From assembly GCA_022419385.1 (NCBI GenBank), contig JAJUBI010000003.1, forward strand, positions 2,542,001 through 2,606,000: a DNA stretch of 64,000 nt. The letters run 5' to 3'. The notes under the pieces were generated by a model. That model was not told the origin of the DNA, did no database searches, and saw only the letters and a list, made by a program, of their open reading frames with translations. The DNA comes from Paraconiothyrium sp. Pb-2020. Taxonomy: Eukaryota; Ascomycota; Dothideomycetes; Pleosporales; Didymosphaeriaceae. How positions within the stretch are numbered: position 1 is the first letter of the stretch; each line of letters starts with the position of its first letter. Positions 33,229-43,602 of this stretch are shown here, piece after piece. Made by a program: the position numbers and the translations under genes.

Positions 33229-35462
33229 GCGTCGCGCGTAGCTTTCTTTGATGGGTCTGTGCGGCAGCATTCTACACGGTACCCTTGTCGGCGATGAAAC
33301 ACAATGGACATCTCTGGCTGGTTGCGGTGTTGAGCGCATGCATGTAAACAAGTTGTAATTTCTTTCACTTCGATAGGTCTGTGGGAACTCACCCATGCTA
33401 CTTGCTTGAAGTGCTCAAGCTCACGAGGAACGATTCTATCATTTTCCAGACTTGGAACTGAAATTTCCGAGAGCCGTTTCTTATTCGCACAATGTTGTTC
33501 GTCCCGGAACATATCCTTGACTTCGTGTGACCGTTGCGATGATTTGTCAACATCGATGTCATATAAGTGACCCCTCGAAAAGTTGCGTTGAAGCCCGGCT
33601 CGGAATAGCCGTACGCTTAGTGGAATTACAGATCATGACAGAGCTCCATCTTCTCATTCCATGCCGTAGTCCAGATTACTTTGCATCGCTATCAGTATGT
33701 TCCTGATAGTAACGCGGGCATGCTACCGCGCAGTATGCGTGGGGACTGCTGACAGGTTTACCGTCTTCCTGGTCTTGTCCTCCGCTACCTCTCGGATTCG
33801 ATGCATAATCGTCGATTAGATAGTGATCGCCTTCTTAGTCTCTGACAACAGGAAGCGGTCTTCCAAACTCCACCGCTTGAGCAGGGGGACGCATGTCGCG
33901 TCGATATCATGCATGCTTTCCATTACCCTACGCACAAAGGGTACATTTCGCTTCAAATTGCATAAAACGGCTTCTCGTGCGACGCTCATGTGTAACATGT
34001 CGTCCTGCTTCCGATTCCAAGACAGCTCAAAGCTCAGTCCCTTGACTTCAAAGATGGGCAATTTCACAGCCCGATCTCCTGCCCCCTTCCGCGGGCCGTC
34101 AGAACATCTAACGTAGACCTATTGTAGCCAAGCTTCAGCGCCATGGGTTATGGACCATCTCATCTTAACAAAGATCATAGCAAAAGGCTACATAGACCGC
34201 TAATTTATGTGTTTCTTTCAATGCAGACAGAGGAACAAGAAAGCGGATGCGCCTCATATCATGTACCTGAACAGTGGCGTTTCATGAGGACTGCCATTCC
34301 TGTTATTGTCGTTTATAAAAGTTCCTCACGCACCATATAATGACTTTGGGATCCTTTTTTCACTAGCGCTCAGCTAACCTACATCCTACCATACTAGAGG
34401 CTGGCTATCGGGCTACACGAAGATTTGACAGCTTGATGCTATTATAAGAGCAAGCACACAGATAGATTCCAATAGAATGTAGGTTAGCTGAAGCCTTGTG
34501 CAGAAGGAGACTTAAGGTAAGTGAAGAATTTCTGTAATGAACCGATGTATATTACACAAGCGAGCTCGGTGATAGATCGGTCGCGGTAGAGTAGCAAAGT
34601 GATGAGATGTAGTCCTAGGGGCATTGAGTGTGTAAAAATAACTAGAAGCCATAACAACACCGTACTGGGGCGAACGGCCAGGGCTTGGGCCTGGGTGGGG
34701 TGAATTGCAGGTTGGCCCCCCTGAAGTACCAACCTTCGAACGAACGGCTTCCATGAAGGGTGAACCAAGTGCTTGGGACTTTGAACTGTCAGATAGAGAC
34801 ATGGCTTACTTGCTTCGTCCTAGAATTTCACTAGCGCCACTGTTTCGATCTAATGAGTTTTGCGTGCTTTCCCAAGCCACGGCGCAACGCAACACAGGGG
34901 GCTCGTTAGGATACTAAAGTACCTGTCCTCCTCTGTATTGTATGGTTTCACTTCTTTTCAGGTATTGTCTGCTACAAGTAACTTCAGCACAGAGGTTATC
35001 ACTAATAGACGAAAGCCCGTAATTAAGAGCGCTTTGAAGCTAATTTCTAGTGAAGAGTAGAGTCTTGATACATCTCAGAACCAATTGCATAACACATGAA
35101 TAGTTCCATAATTTCGCAAGTAATCAAAAAGATTTGACCAGGACAGTATATTTGACAGCCAGATCGAACGGCGTATTTGAAGCTACGAAGTCCGTCCGGC
35201 GTGCCGAGATCGAGCTTTATGTTTAGGATCGATCAGCGTGTCAGAAACAGAGGGACAGTTGAGCAACGTGTCAGCGCACTCACCGTGCATCGTTTCACTA
35301 TGTCCCGTCTAGACAAGCTGGCCTTCAAGGACATTCATTACGAATTGGTTGGATCGTTGGACTGCTCAAGCTGCGCACGTGTGTTTGGTCATATTCAAAG
35401 TATTTCGGAGTCCACCCTCCGTGCCTACCAGCACTACCATCCTTATATATGGTATGCAGCCT
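33229..35462. other. Intergenic, mostly empty
   Basis: 2.2 kb without a supported gene. A minus-strand frame at 33816-34067 (83 codons) has a coding-like look but no domain and no ATG start. A perfect 14-bp inverted repeat at 34371-34490 is listed separately. Confidence 0.45.
34371..34490. repeat. 14-bp perfect inverted repeat, 120-bp span
   Basis: cagctaacctacat at 34371-34384 is the exact reverse complement of 34477-34490. The 92-bp interior is AT-rich. No target-site duplication is obvious next to the arms. Confidence 0.7.
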
Positions 35463-36630
35463 CTATGCCGGCCACACCACACTCTCCCACTCTAACCCTT
35501 CCGCCCTCAACCTCGCATCCAATGTATCCTTTCCCTGTCCCACATACAGCACCTTCGAATACGCCGCCTCCCCCCAAAAGCTCCACGTTATATTCCCTGG
35601 CACGAATACGACATCGCCCACACTCAAGCTCAGCTCCTCCTTGTACCCCTGCACCTTCACGCGGACTAAACCGTCTACCACCTCCAATGCCGTATGCCCG
35701 GGTAGTGACCACTCCTGGGGCTGAGAGGAGGGAGGAAGACGCGATAATGTAATCGTGCCTTCGGTAAAATTGCCATCGGACTGCGTGGCCGTGATGAACG
35801 GTTCCACGACGTAGTAACTCGAGTTATCCGCAGAGGAAGACAGAACCTTGGGCCCATACCCCTTCGCCACGAAGAACGGCGTCTCGCTATCCTTCGCCAA
35901 TTTATTAACGCCGTTCTTCCAAACAGCCCCACCGTCACCACTCGTTCCATTCGCGTCAAAATTCATTGGCGGACTAAACTGCAACTGTGCCCACACATCG
36001 AATTGCTGCAATTTGCTAATAGTGTCTGCGTCTCCGCCGGGACTAGTGAAATTTCCTTGAGGGAACGGCGCATATGTCGACGATGAGTAATTCGCGGAAG
36101 CGAGGAAGTAGAACAACTCTTCGAAGCCGCCCGGTTGAATAACGCCGACCATTTCGGTGAAGGGATCGAGAATCTGGAAGGAATGCGTGGTGTTGTGGGG
36201 TACGGCACCGTAGTCACCGGCTGTGAAGATGCGGCCAGACGTCATGTTGTCTTTGGAGGCCCAGAGAGCGAAGCGGCCGCGGAGGTTGTAGAAATTCTCG
36301 TAGTGCGCTTGGTGGATCTAAAGGGACCATTAGTATATGATAACATAGTGAGATAGGAGTGAGACATACGTGTGGAAGCACACCCAGCTCGCTGCTAGCG
36401 GGCGCCGCGGTGCTGATCAGCGTGAAGGCATTGTCAGATGAAGGTCCCGTGACAGGGAATCGGTAGATCTGGGAGCCAATCCGTACGCCGTCGAGGGTGT
36501 ATGCGCGGACGACATATGGACGCACATAGTCTGGTACACTCGTGACTACGAGGCTGCTGTTGTCGGGTTTTGTAGCACCTTGCCCAGCAGCGACAGCCCC
36601 AAACAGCGTAACGAGCGGAAACAACAGCAT
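35463..36630 (-). CDS. Secreted quercetin 2,3-dioxygenase (bicupin)
   Basis: Exons 36630-36370 and 36317-35463 give 371 aa; the open frame extends to a GTG at 36645 but the ATG at 36630 starts a good signal peptide (MLLFPLVTLFGAVAAG). The family core is unmistakable: PYVVRAYTLDGVRIGSQIYRF, then LPH-IHQAHYENFY. In Aspergillus quercetinase the copper ligands are His66, His68, Glu73 and His112. Here they match the His at the end of exon 1, the first His of exon 2, the Glu of YENFY and the first His of VPHNTTHSF. Many Asn-X-Ser/Thr sites fit secretion. It opens flavonols such as quercetin with release of CO. The second cupin ends in YVGQGKDTLDARL. Confidence 0.92.
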
Positions 36631-37561
36631 TTTTTGGCTACTCACAACTGAGAAAACTGTTTTTCAGCTCCCGGGGCATGTAGTCCTCATAAAACGCATC
36701 CTGAAATGATCGCCATGGAAGATCCGGCTCGCAGCAAAACCGACCGAAACGTCCCGTTTTCAGGTACTGACAATGTACGCAATGCGCCAAATAGGTTTGT
36801 TTGGAAAATCATGGTAGGAGCGGGGTGGGGTTAAGTGCAAAAAAGGTTTACAGTTCCGGCTGTAAACCCTGTCGCCGACAAGGGTCGGCCCGCTTGACAG
36901 TTCGGCGCAATCAATTATGTGTTCGAGCACCCGGAAATTCCGAAGTCCATGGCGGAAACGCCGGATCGGTAGGCAATACTGATCACAGTTGGTCAAGGAT
37001 TCGGGGAGATGAGAAATTAAAGATGGTGGTTGATTGCATGCAGCCCCGTTGTGTTGCGTGTTCGAGGCCTGCGTGGATACCCGTGGTTCTGATGGATCTG
37101 GCCCGAAGCAAGGATTCAACGAAAAATGTGCCGGAGACTGCGACTGTAGTGCGTAGAAAACGCTTGCGTTGCTCTTCCCTATAACACAGGTATGGTCATC
37201 AATTGGCTAGCATGAAGATTTATAGCAAGCAAGGATTATTTCTGTTGTCTCTCCTGATTATTCTTTGGTCCAGTGTGGGTTCAGGAACGATGGATGTTAC
37301 TTCGTGTTATCTGATGTGTCGTATCAGTATATACAAAGCATTTGCAACGTCTTGTCGATGTCGGCAAGTTCATTGGAGTAGAACTACTTACTACGCACAT
37401 GCTATGCTGCGAAACATCCAACCGTGAAGTACAAATCCAGCGACAGGTGTCTCAAATTGAATTCGCCCGTGTTCGCGCGTGCCTAGCCTTGGTTCTGGTC
37501 ATGCCGGGCGCCTTCTCCTCCCTTTCCAGACTCCTGCTGCTGTTTCATCTTCATCCTTAGA
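36631..37561. other. Intergenic, no supported gene
   Basis: Promoter side of the quercetinase gene. Short frames at 36760-37119 and 37203-37427 have no recognisable features. Confidence 0.5.
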
Positions 37562-37943
37562 TCAAAACCGAACTGTTTTGAGCTTGTCGTTTCGTTCGTA
37601 TGTGTCATCGGGTTGTTGCTTGATCAAACCCAAGAAAGAGGATACGTCATGGTACCGAACTTTGGACGACGTGGGTTTCCTTATCATCGGCACATCGCCA
37701 ACAGACTTAAATCGCCCCTCTATCCGCTCATCCGTGATGCCCGCGAAGCGCGAAAATTTGTGCCTTGAATATTGACTGATCCTAGCCTTCGGAGACATAA
37801 GCGATGGTTTTCCTGACTGCGTCCTAAACACCTAAAAGTCTTCAAAAAAAATCTTCTTAGCGAAACAAAGTCCTCGAATTGCGTCGTTGGAACGACTGCA
37901 ACTCGTTCTCCAGCTTTCTGGCTCTTTCAGACTCAGTTTCCAT
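37562..37943 (-). CDS. Small basic protein just downstream of dihydrofolate synthetase
   Basis: Reading exons 37943-37867 and 37823-37562 across a 43-nt intron (donor gtttcg is weak; acceptor gtttag) gives exactly 113 codons. The N-terminus METESERARKLENELQSF is a coiled-coil-like helix. The rest (ISQYSRHKFSRFAGITDER, then SSFLGLIKQQPDD) looks coding but I know no family. It starts only about 100 bp after the dihydrofolate synthetase stop on the same strand. The frame after that stop can also be joined to it by a further good donor (gtacgac), so it may be part of a longer transcript or an alternative 3' end. Confidence 0.45.
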
Positions 37944-38040
37944 AGGTGGATGCAGCGTTTTCAATTCTTTGGATCTGCGTTCTACAAGCAACAATACCGG
38001 TGACGAAAATCCCAGTGTCGTACGTACCCAACTGCGAACC

Positions 38041-39514
38041 TCAACCCTTTTCATCTACTCCTTGTGCAGCCTCATCGAGGAATTCGTTCACTCGGGCTCT
38101 CTCCTCCAGATCAATTTTCTGCATATTAGGAAATTCCTCTGAATTCTTGTAACATCGTTGCCCAATTTCGTGCTCGCGAAAGAAATCTCCAACAAGATAT
38201 AAGCTGCCCGTCAAAACGATGTGTGCATATTTCGAAATATGTTTGGCAGCGCACAACGCCCGATACACACCGCGCTTCGAAATAGCTAGGCCTCTGATAC
38301 GAGGGCAGACCTCCTGTGCAATACTCAAGAGCGCTTTGGGACCCATGGGTTTCACCCAAGGCATGCCGTCAACGGGCCCAAAATCCGTAGTGACAACGTA
38401 GTCTCCGGGCCTAAGTAGCGTCTTAAGGACTTGACGAGGGTCCTTTCCCTCCGTCATTGCCACAACCCACGTTATGTGATACGTTCCGTCCCTATCTGAA
38501 TTTTTGTACATGCTATCAGGATTGTTTGTCGGCCTCTCCCTCAAGTACCGTTCTACATATGCTAACAAGCTCCCTGCCGCATCTGGGTTATGAGCACCAT
38601 CGACCAAGACCTCTTTATTGTTACCAAATACAACGGGGACAGACAATCTTTGTTGGCGTCCCGGCAGGGACTCCCTGTTTCCTATCTTATTGAGCATCTC
38701 GACGGCTTTATGCATTTTAGCGTTTAGCTTGAGGCTTTTGAGCACTTGGATATATGCGAGAAATGGCAGAACAGCGTTATCGCGTTGAAAAGGCAACAGT
38801 CCATCGGCGAAGCCGCGCCAAAAGCTTGTGTTGAACACATGCTCTCCGAGATCTGCAGAGTCGACAAGGAGTTGGGGCCCGGCTCCTATCTCTTTCGCAT
38901 AATCTTCGATGACCTTGTGCACACCGAGATCATTCGTAGGGTTGACGATAAACGGAACATTGGGTCGCAGTATACCAGCTTTGTGCGACGCAATTTCTTC
39001 GAGCGTGTTGCCGAGAAACCCTTGGTGATCGCGAGCAATCTTGGAGATAACTGAGACGACCTGGTTGTTCAAGATGTTGGTAGCATCGAGCTTGCCGCCC
39101 ATGCCCACCTCTATAATACCAACCTCTACCTTTTCCTCGTTAAACAGGGTGAAGGCTGTTGCGGTGAGGAGCTCGAACTCCGAGGCATTGATGTTTTCCC
39201 GCTCGCTTAGCTGTTTATAATGGTTTTCAACCCTGAGAAAATCCTTCTCAGACACAGGTTCGTTGTTGATGTTGATACAATCCCATCTAGTCAAAATCAG
39301 AGGGTCGAGCACAAGCAAACACGTGACCAGCATACCTGTCGACTATGTGAGGCGAGGTGAAGCGGCCATTCTTGAGATTTCTGCATGTCAACAGGTTGCT
39401 CGTGTAGCCACATACTGAGCCTTTGCCGTTGGTGCCCGCGACGTGTACGGCTTTCCAAGGGAATTGGACGTTCTGGAGCAGACAGCCAATCCGCTCGAGC
39501 CCCGGCTGGATCAT
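38041..39514 (-). CDS. FOL3: Dihydrofolate synthetase / folylpolyglutamate synthase family
   Basis: Exons 39514-39336 and 39286-38041 (49-nt intron) give 474 aa. It begins MIQPGLERIGCLLQNVQFPW, the usual start of this family, followed by the Mur-ligase P-loop HVAGTNGKGSV and FTSPHIVDR. Exon 2 carries the EVGMGGKLDATNIL metal and nucleotide site, KIARDHQGFLGNTLEEIA and KAGILRP. Later come VDGAHNPDA and the WVVAMTEGKDP stretch of the C-terminal domain. The enzyme joins glutamate to dihydropteroate in folate synthesis. The short N-terminus and fungal-type motifs favour FOL3-like dihydrofolate synthetase over the longer mitochondrial folylpolyglutamate synthase; this choice is inference. Confidence 0.88.
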
Positions 39515-40042
39515 GGGCGCAGGTTGTGGACGACTAAAGCCGCATGGGTGTTTGTAGGCAGTTGCGAGGTGGTCTGGGAGATTTGAAACGAAGAGTCACA
39601 GTGTTCTGCAGATGGTGATGAGTCGAGGCTTTCGGTGGACGAGGATGGAGCTTGGCATTTTCGGCGATTAAGATGCAGCCAGTGCACGGCCCCTGAGTGC
39701 TCGTCATGTGATTGCCGCCCGCGAGCATCAGACAAGAGGATACCACAATACAGCGTGCAGCCTGAGACGAGCATCTATCTTACTGACCTGGTGTACTGTC
39801 GCGTCGCTCCCTACCACTGCCGGCCGCCCGTGCGATACATAGCCGGCGCGCGCACATTGCGCCGTTGCATTCCTCCCACGACCATTCTTCCTCAGCCTCA
39901 CTGTTAAAGGGTCCGCTCGCTTCGCGCCCGCCGCCCCGTACTCATCCTCAGGCATCTCGCCCAGTTGCCACATTAACAGCAGCACCATCTCCCCTCATCG
40001 CCCGCCATCTGCCTCTGCCTTCGTCACCGCCGCCTGCACACA
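39515..40042. other. Divergent promoter region
   Basis: Between FOL3 (minus) and the disordered-protein gene (plus). Frames here lack features. The right part is C-rich, like a leader. Confidence 0.45.
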
Positions 40043-41278
40043 ATGGGCCTTCCAGTGTGGCGCGCGCCGTCCCCCGAGGCTCCATCGCATGCGCTCAAGG
40101 ACCCCGCCAGCCTTTCGCGGTCGCCCATCAGAAGACGCCGGCCCACGCGTTCACCCAGGTCGCGCGACTTCGACGTGCAGACGCTGCGATCCGCACCGCG
40201 CCCTGCGAGGCCCTATCCGCCTGCGCCAAACGTCCCTGCGCGCAATCCCCAGCGACGCGAAGAGCTCACGCCCCATGACGATGCCTCGTCTTCGCGCGCG
40301 TACTTCCGCCTCGTGACAGATGCCGAACGTCGCACGACGCCCGCACTCACCCCCAACTTCGCGCCTGCCATACATGTCGAACATTCGCGGAGTGGACCGG
40401 TCCTGCGTCGACATGGGCTTGCCCGCACTCACACGCTCAGACGGTCCGGCAATCGCTCGCCTGTTCCGACTGGCCATGTGCCCGCGGATGCCGACGAGGA
40501 CAGCAGCGACAACGCAGTAGGCTTCCCACCACTACGTCGAATGGGCCGCCGCACCATCGCAGATGGTCCGTTGCCTTCTAGTTCTCTGCGGGAGTCTTGG
40601 AGCCCCGCAACGACACTCGACGGTTTGGGCGATCGCGAGCGCAGCATGAGTCCGGTAGTCGACGACCACTGGGCAACGATGCTCACCAGCGTCGCGCCCG
40701 ATCCTCTGGCTCCCACTGCAGAATCCTCCTTCGCCTCCGCCGCGGCCTCTGCTTCGTTCTCGAACCCTAGCTCGCGCGCCGGAAGCTCCAACTCGAATTC
40801 AGCGTCTTCCTCACGGACCCACCTGACGGTACCTTCGAGACGGCAATCCTGGTCCGCTGACTTTCTGCGCGCGTGCGACACATCCGAAGACGACAGTGCT
40901 TCCGACACAGAAGCAGAGGATGACATCCTCTATCCAAATTCGATGCACTCAAGACCCCCAGTGGGCACTGCATCGAACGGGCCGCCTCCCCCACGAGGCT
41001 TCTATTCGCACGCCATCCGTGAGCAATCGCGGGAGTCGACGGGCTACGTGCGAAGCTTTTACGGAGAGGTACCCTTCGAGCATGCTCGTCGGATGGACGA
41101 GCAGTTAGCGGCCGAAGAGCGTGCCGCCACTGACGAAGAGATGCCACTGGACCAGGAGCTCCGCGATGCGCGAGCCCTCCTGGAGAGACTAGCACGGAGG
41201 GAAGATGTTTCCGACGACTTCTGGGCCTCAGTGGGCCTGCGACGACCCGTTGCTGACCGCGTGGAGCGGATGCAGTAG
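40043..41278 (+). CDS. Disordered conserved fungal protein
   Basis: Single exon, 411 aa, from an ATG in context cacacaATGG. Arg/Pro/Ser rich for the first 330 residues, with an RSPIRRRRPTRSPRSR basic patch near residue 28 that could act in nuclear import. There is a Ser/Asn/Ala run near 235-260 and an acidic DTSEDDSASDTEAEDD stretch near 285-300. The only ordered part is the C-terminal helix, which includes EMPLDQELRDARALLERLARR and DDFWASVGL. That terminal motif looks like one I have seen in uncharacterised fungal proteins. No function can be assigned. Confidence 0.7.
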   Translation: MGLPVWRAPSPEAPSHALKDPASLSRSPIRRRRPTRSPRSRDFDVQTLRSAPRPARPYPPAPNVPARNPQRREELTPHDDASSSRAYFRLVTDAERRTTPALTPNFAPAIHVEHSRSGPVLRRHGLARTHTLRRSGNRSPVPTGHVPADADEDSSDNAVGFPPLRRMGRRTIADGPLPSSSLRESWSPATTLDGLGDRERSMSPVVDDHWATMLTSVAPDPLAPTAESSFASAAASASFSNPSSRAGSSNSNSASSSRTHLTVPSRRQSWSADFLRACDTSEDDSASDTEAEDDILYPNSMHSRPPVGTASNGPPPPRGFYSHAIREQSRESTGYVRSFYGEVPFEHARRMDEQLAAEERAATDEEMPLDQELRDARALLERLARREDVSDDFWASVGLRRPVADRVERMQ

Positions 41279-42690
41279 CGCGAGCGCCTGTAACGATATC
41301 CTATGATGACATGAAATTGGACCTGCTGGCCGGTCTGACACTCAATTTTTTCTTGGGGCGAGTTGCACTCGCTCGCTGTACGAACACAGCGTTGGTGTTG
41401 TGTCGCCTTTCCGATATCATCTTTTATTCATTCTATCCGGAATGGGTGGCTTTTAAGCTTCACTCCTAATGTGTGCATTTACAAAAGCTATGGGGATGGT
41501 GGCGTTGAATCATCATGTTATTTTAGTCTGTGGGTAATCTTTCGGGCTGGGCTGTATGCGCGTGAAAGGTGAAGATGGATATGGAAGGCCGCGTCCGGTG
41601 TTACATCATACTGCTTTTCAAGCTTTTTACGAGACATGTGTATTCCTATCTAGGCCGAATGAGCTACCATTCGTAGACGAGCGGTTGATATCAGGCCACG
41701 GAAAAATATACCTCATACAATTCAATAAATGTGTTGGCACTTCCTGCTTGACTTCTTACCATATGTCCTCAACTACACACCTTAAGGTAAGCGTTGGACA
41801 CATCTTTTCGTTACAGGTAGCGGAGTCTAAACAACTGAGCATTACACATCTCGTGTGGATGATGATTGTTTAACCATGAACATAACGATAAAAAGACTGT
41901 GTATCAATGTATACTAGAACCTGGGGATTTGCCAGAGCGGCGCCATTGTACTTTAACATACGCCGTCGCCTTGGATAGCAAAGGTCCTTTTGAACAGAAG
42001 GTTAAAATGGTGGGCCTGATACTTGGTTTGCGAGACCATACATGAAGCCAGGAGTGGGCCGTTTCCCCTCCTTCTGCGAGCTCTAAGCCTGCTCATAAAC
42101 AGTATGACCTCATTGCAAGTGTATTGTGAACTATCACAATAGCCTACTATGGAGATCTTCGCGAAGAGATGAGCGATGACCACTCAGAAAGGCCAAATAT
42201 AAAAGAAACAGGGTGGACAGCGAAGATTATCTCAACAGAAACAACGATCATAGAGCCGAAACGATCCTACAGTTACATCTTTATATCAGCTAAGATTCTA
42301 TGCCACTTACTGAAATCGATACTTGCGCTTATAGTGTGGAAGAAATAAGGTTAAGTCACTTCTGTAGGGCTCCTCAAAAAGATTATACTCACCACCTATA
42401 GAAAATAAGATTATAGAAGGCCATTATGATCCTTTTTTTATATGTACCGCATACTATAGGTAAGTATAATACTCGTTCTCATCGTTCTCGTCGTTCTCGT
42501 CGTTCTCGTCCTAACCTCCTACGGCATCTGGTCGGTATATTGCTTTGTAATTTGATTTGCTGGAGCCAAAAGACTCGGCTTTTAGCTACTCATCCGCTAT
42601 GTCGATAATACACCGACGAACCCTCTCTAGATGTTCACTGGCATTATCGTTGTTACAATATATAGGGGGATGCCATATAGTAGTGACCGC
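41279..42690. other. AT-rich intergenic island, left part
   Basis: No intact gene. AT content rises from about 41.6 kb. A 9-bp microsatellite (cgttctcgt) is present at 42473-42510. Short frames at 42426-42608 may be the worn membrane-anchor end of the P450 relic that follows. Confidence 0.45.
42473..42510. repeat. Short 9-bp microsatellite
   Basis: About four copies of cgttctcgt (first copy with cat). It lies directly upstream of the P450 relic. Confidence 0.8.
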
Positions 42691-42700
42691 TCCACGCGCT

Positions 42701-43440
42701 TCTATACACCTAGTCGGGCTTCCAATAATTGGTGTAGGGTCTACACCAAACTCAGAACTACCGCTCTCTTAATATCGCCGGGTGGTAACCGACTCTATAT
42801 TACTGATCCCGAGGCAGCTGAAGAGATTCTAAAATAGAGGAGGAGCTTCTCAAGAGACTTAGGTATGATATATATTAAGTGTCGTTAGAAGAACGTCCTC
42901 ACTTCTGGTGATTTAGGTTGGTAGGAATACTGAAAAGCGACTACGGTTGCCTTTGTAGATGTTGATGAGATAGTATGGTAAATATCATTAGTATAAGCCA
43001 ACATTTTGATACAAGAGTCACTAAATGTTGATAGATTAGTGAGAATAGTTGCTGAGTAAACGAAATTGCTTCGCTTAATGTCCTTCCCCCCATAATGGTG
43101 GGACCATTGATTTCATAATTAATTATTACCTGGACATTGATGCTGCGGCCGCAGGATTTAATTCTGTTTATGCTCCCACGCAGCTGATAAGTTGCAGCTT
43201 TATTCATCCAATCTTAACACGTTAAGCCGAAGTTGCTGAGCGTCACTAAGGTCATTATGATTGCTGCGGACTAAAGGCTTTGGCGATAGAAGCGAAAAGC
43301 TATGTCTAATTTATGAGGATCTATATCTGTATATCTCGAGAAAGAAGAAGGTAGCGGAAGGACACAAGTTGATGACGATAGAACGGTGTCCGCGAGGCAG
43401 CAACTACCCTAATACAAGGCTTCGAGATCCGCTGTTAAAA
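42701..43440 (+). pseudogene. Cytochrome P450 N-terminal half, degraded
   Basis: A proline-hinge-like GLPIIGVG (about 42715-42740) is followed, after a frameshift, by LLISPGGNRLYITDPEAAEEIL and then RRSFSRDLG, the usual P450 beta-1/helix-B region. Next comes a helix-C-like GW-EY-KATTVAF in which the dashes are stops (TAG, TGA) at positions where P450s carry Gln/Arg. DEIVW-ISLV-ANILI continues the pattern. From 43261 an open frame (KGFGDRSEKLCLIYEDLYLYI) fits the F-G region. The heme Cys region is absent. At least five stops fit C-to-T changes, as in the 16.6-18.6 kb relic. Confidence 0.55.
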
Positions 43441-43602
43441 AGCGTTCAGGGAAACTTAGGTTCAAAATGTTCTGGGTTTATACCACCAACTGATCTACAT
43501 GCATGCGCTGGATCCCCTAAGAACTACGATAACACACATCTATTAGGCATTTCTTGACGAACAATGACCTTTCATACGCGAACGCCAGGCTGGATGCTGT
43601 GG

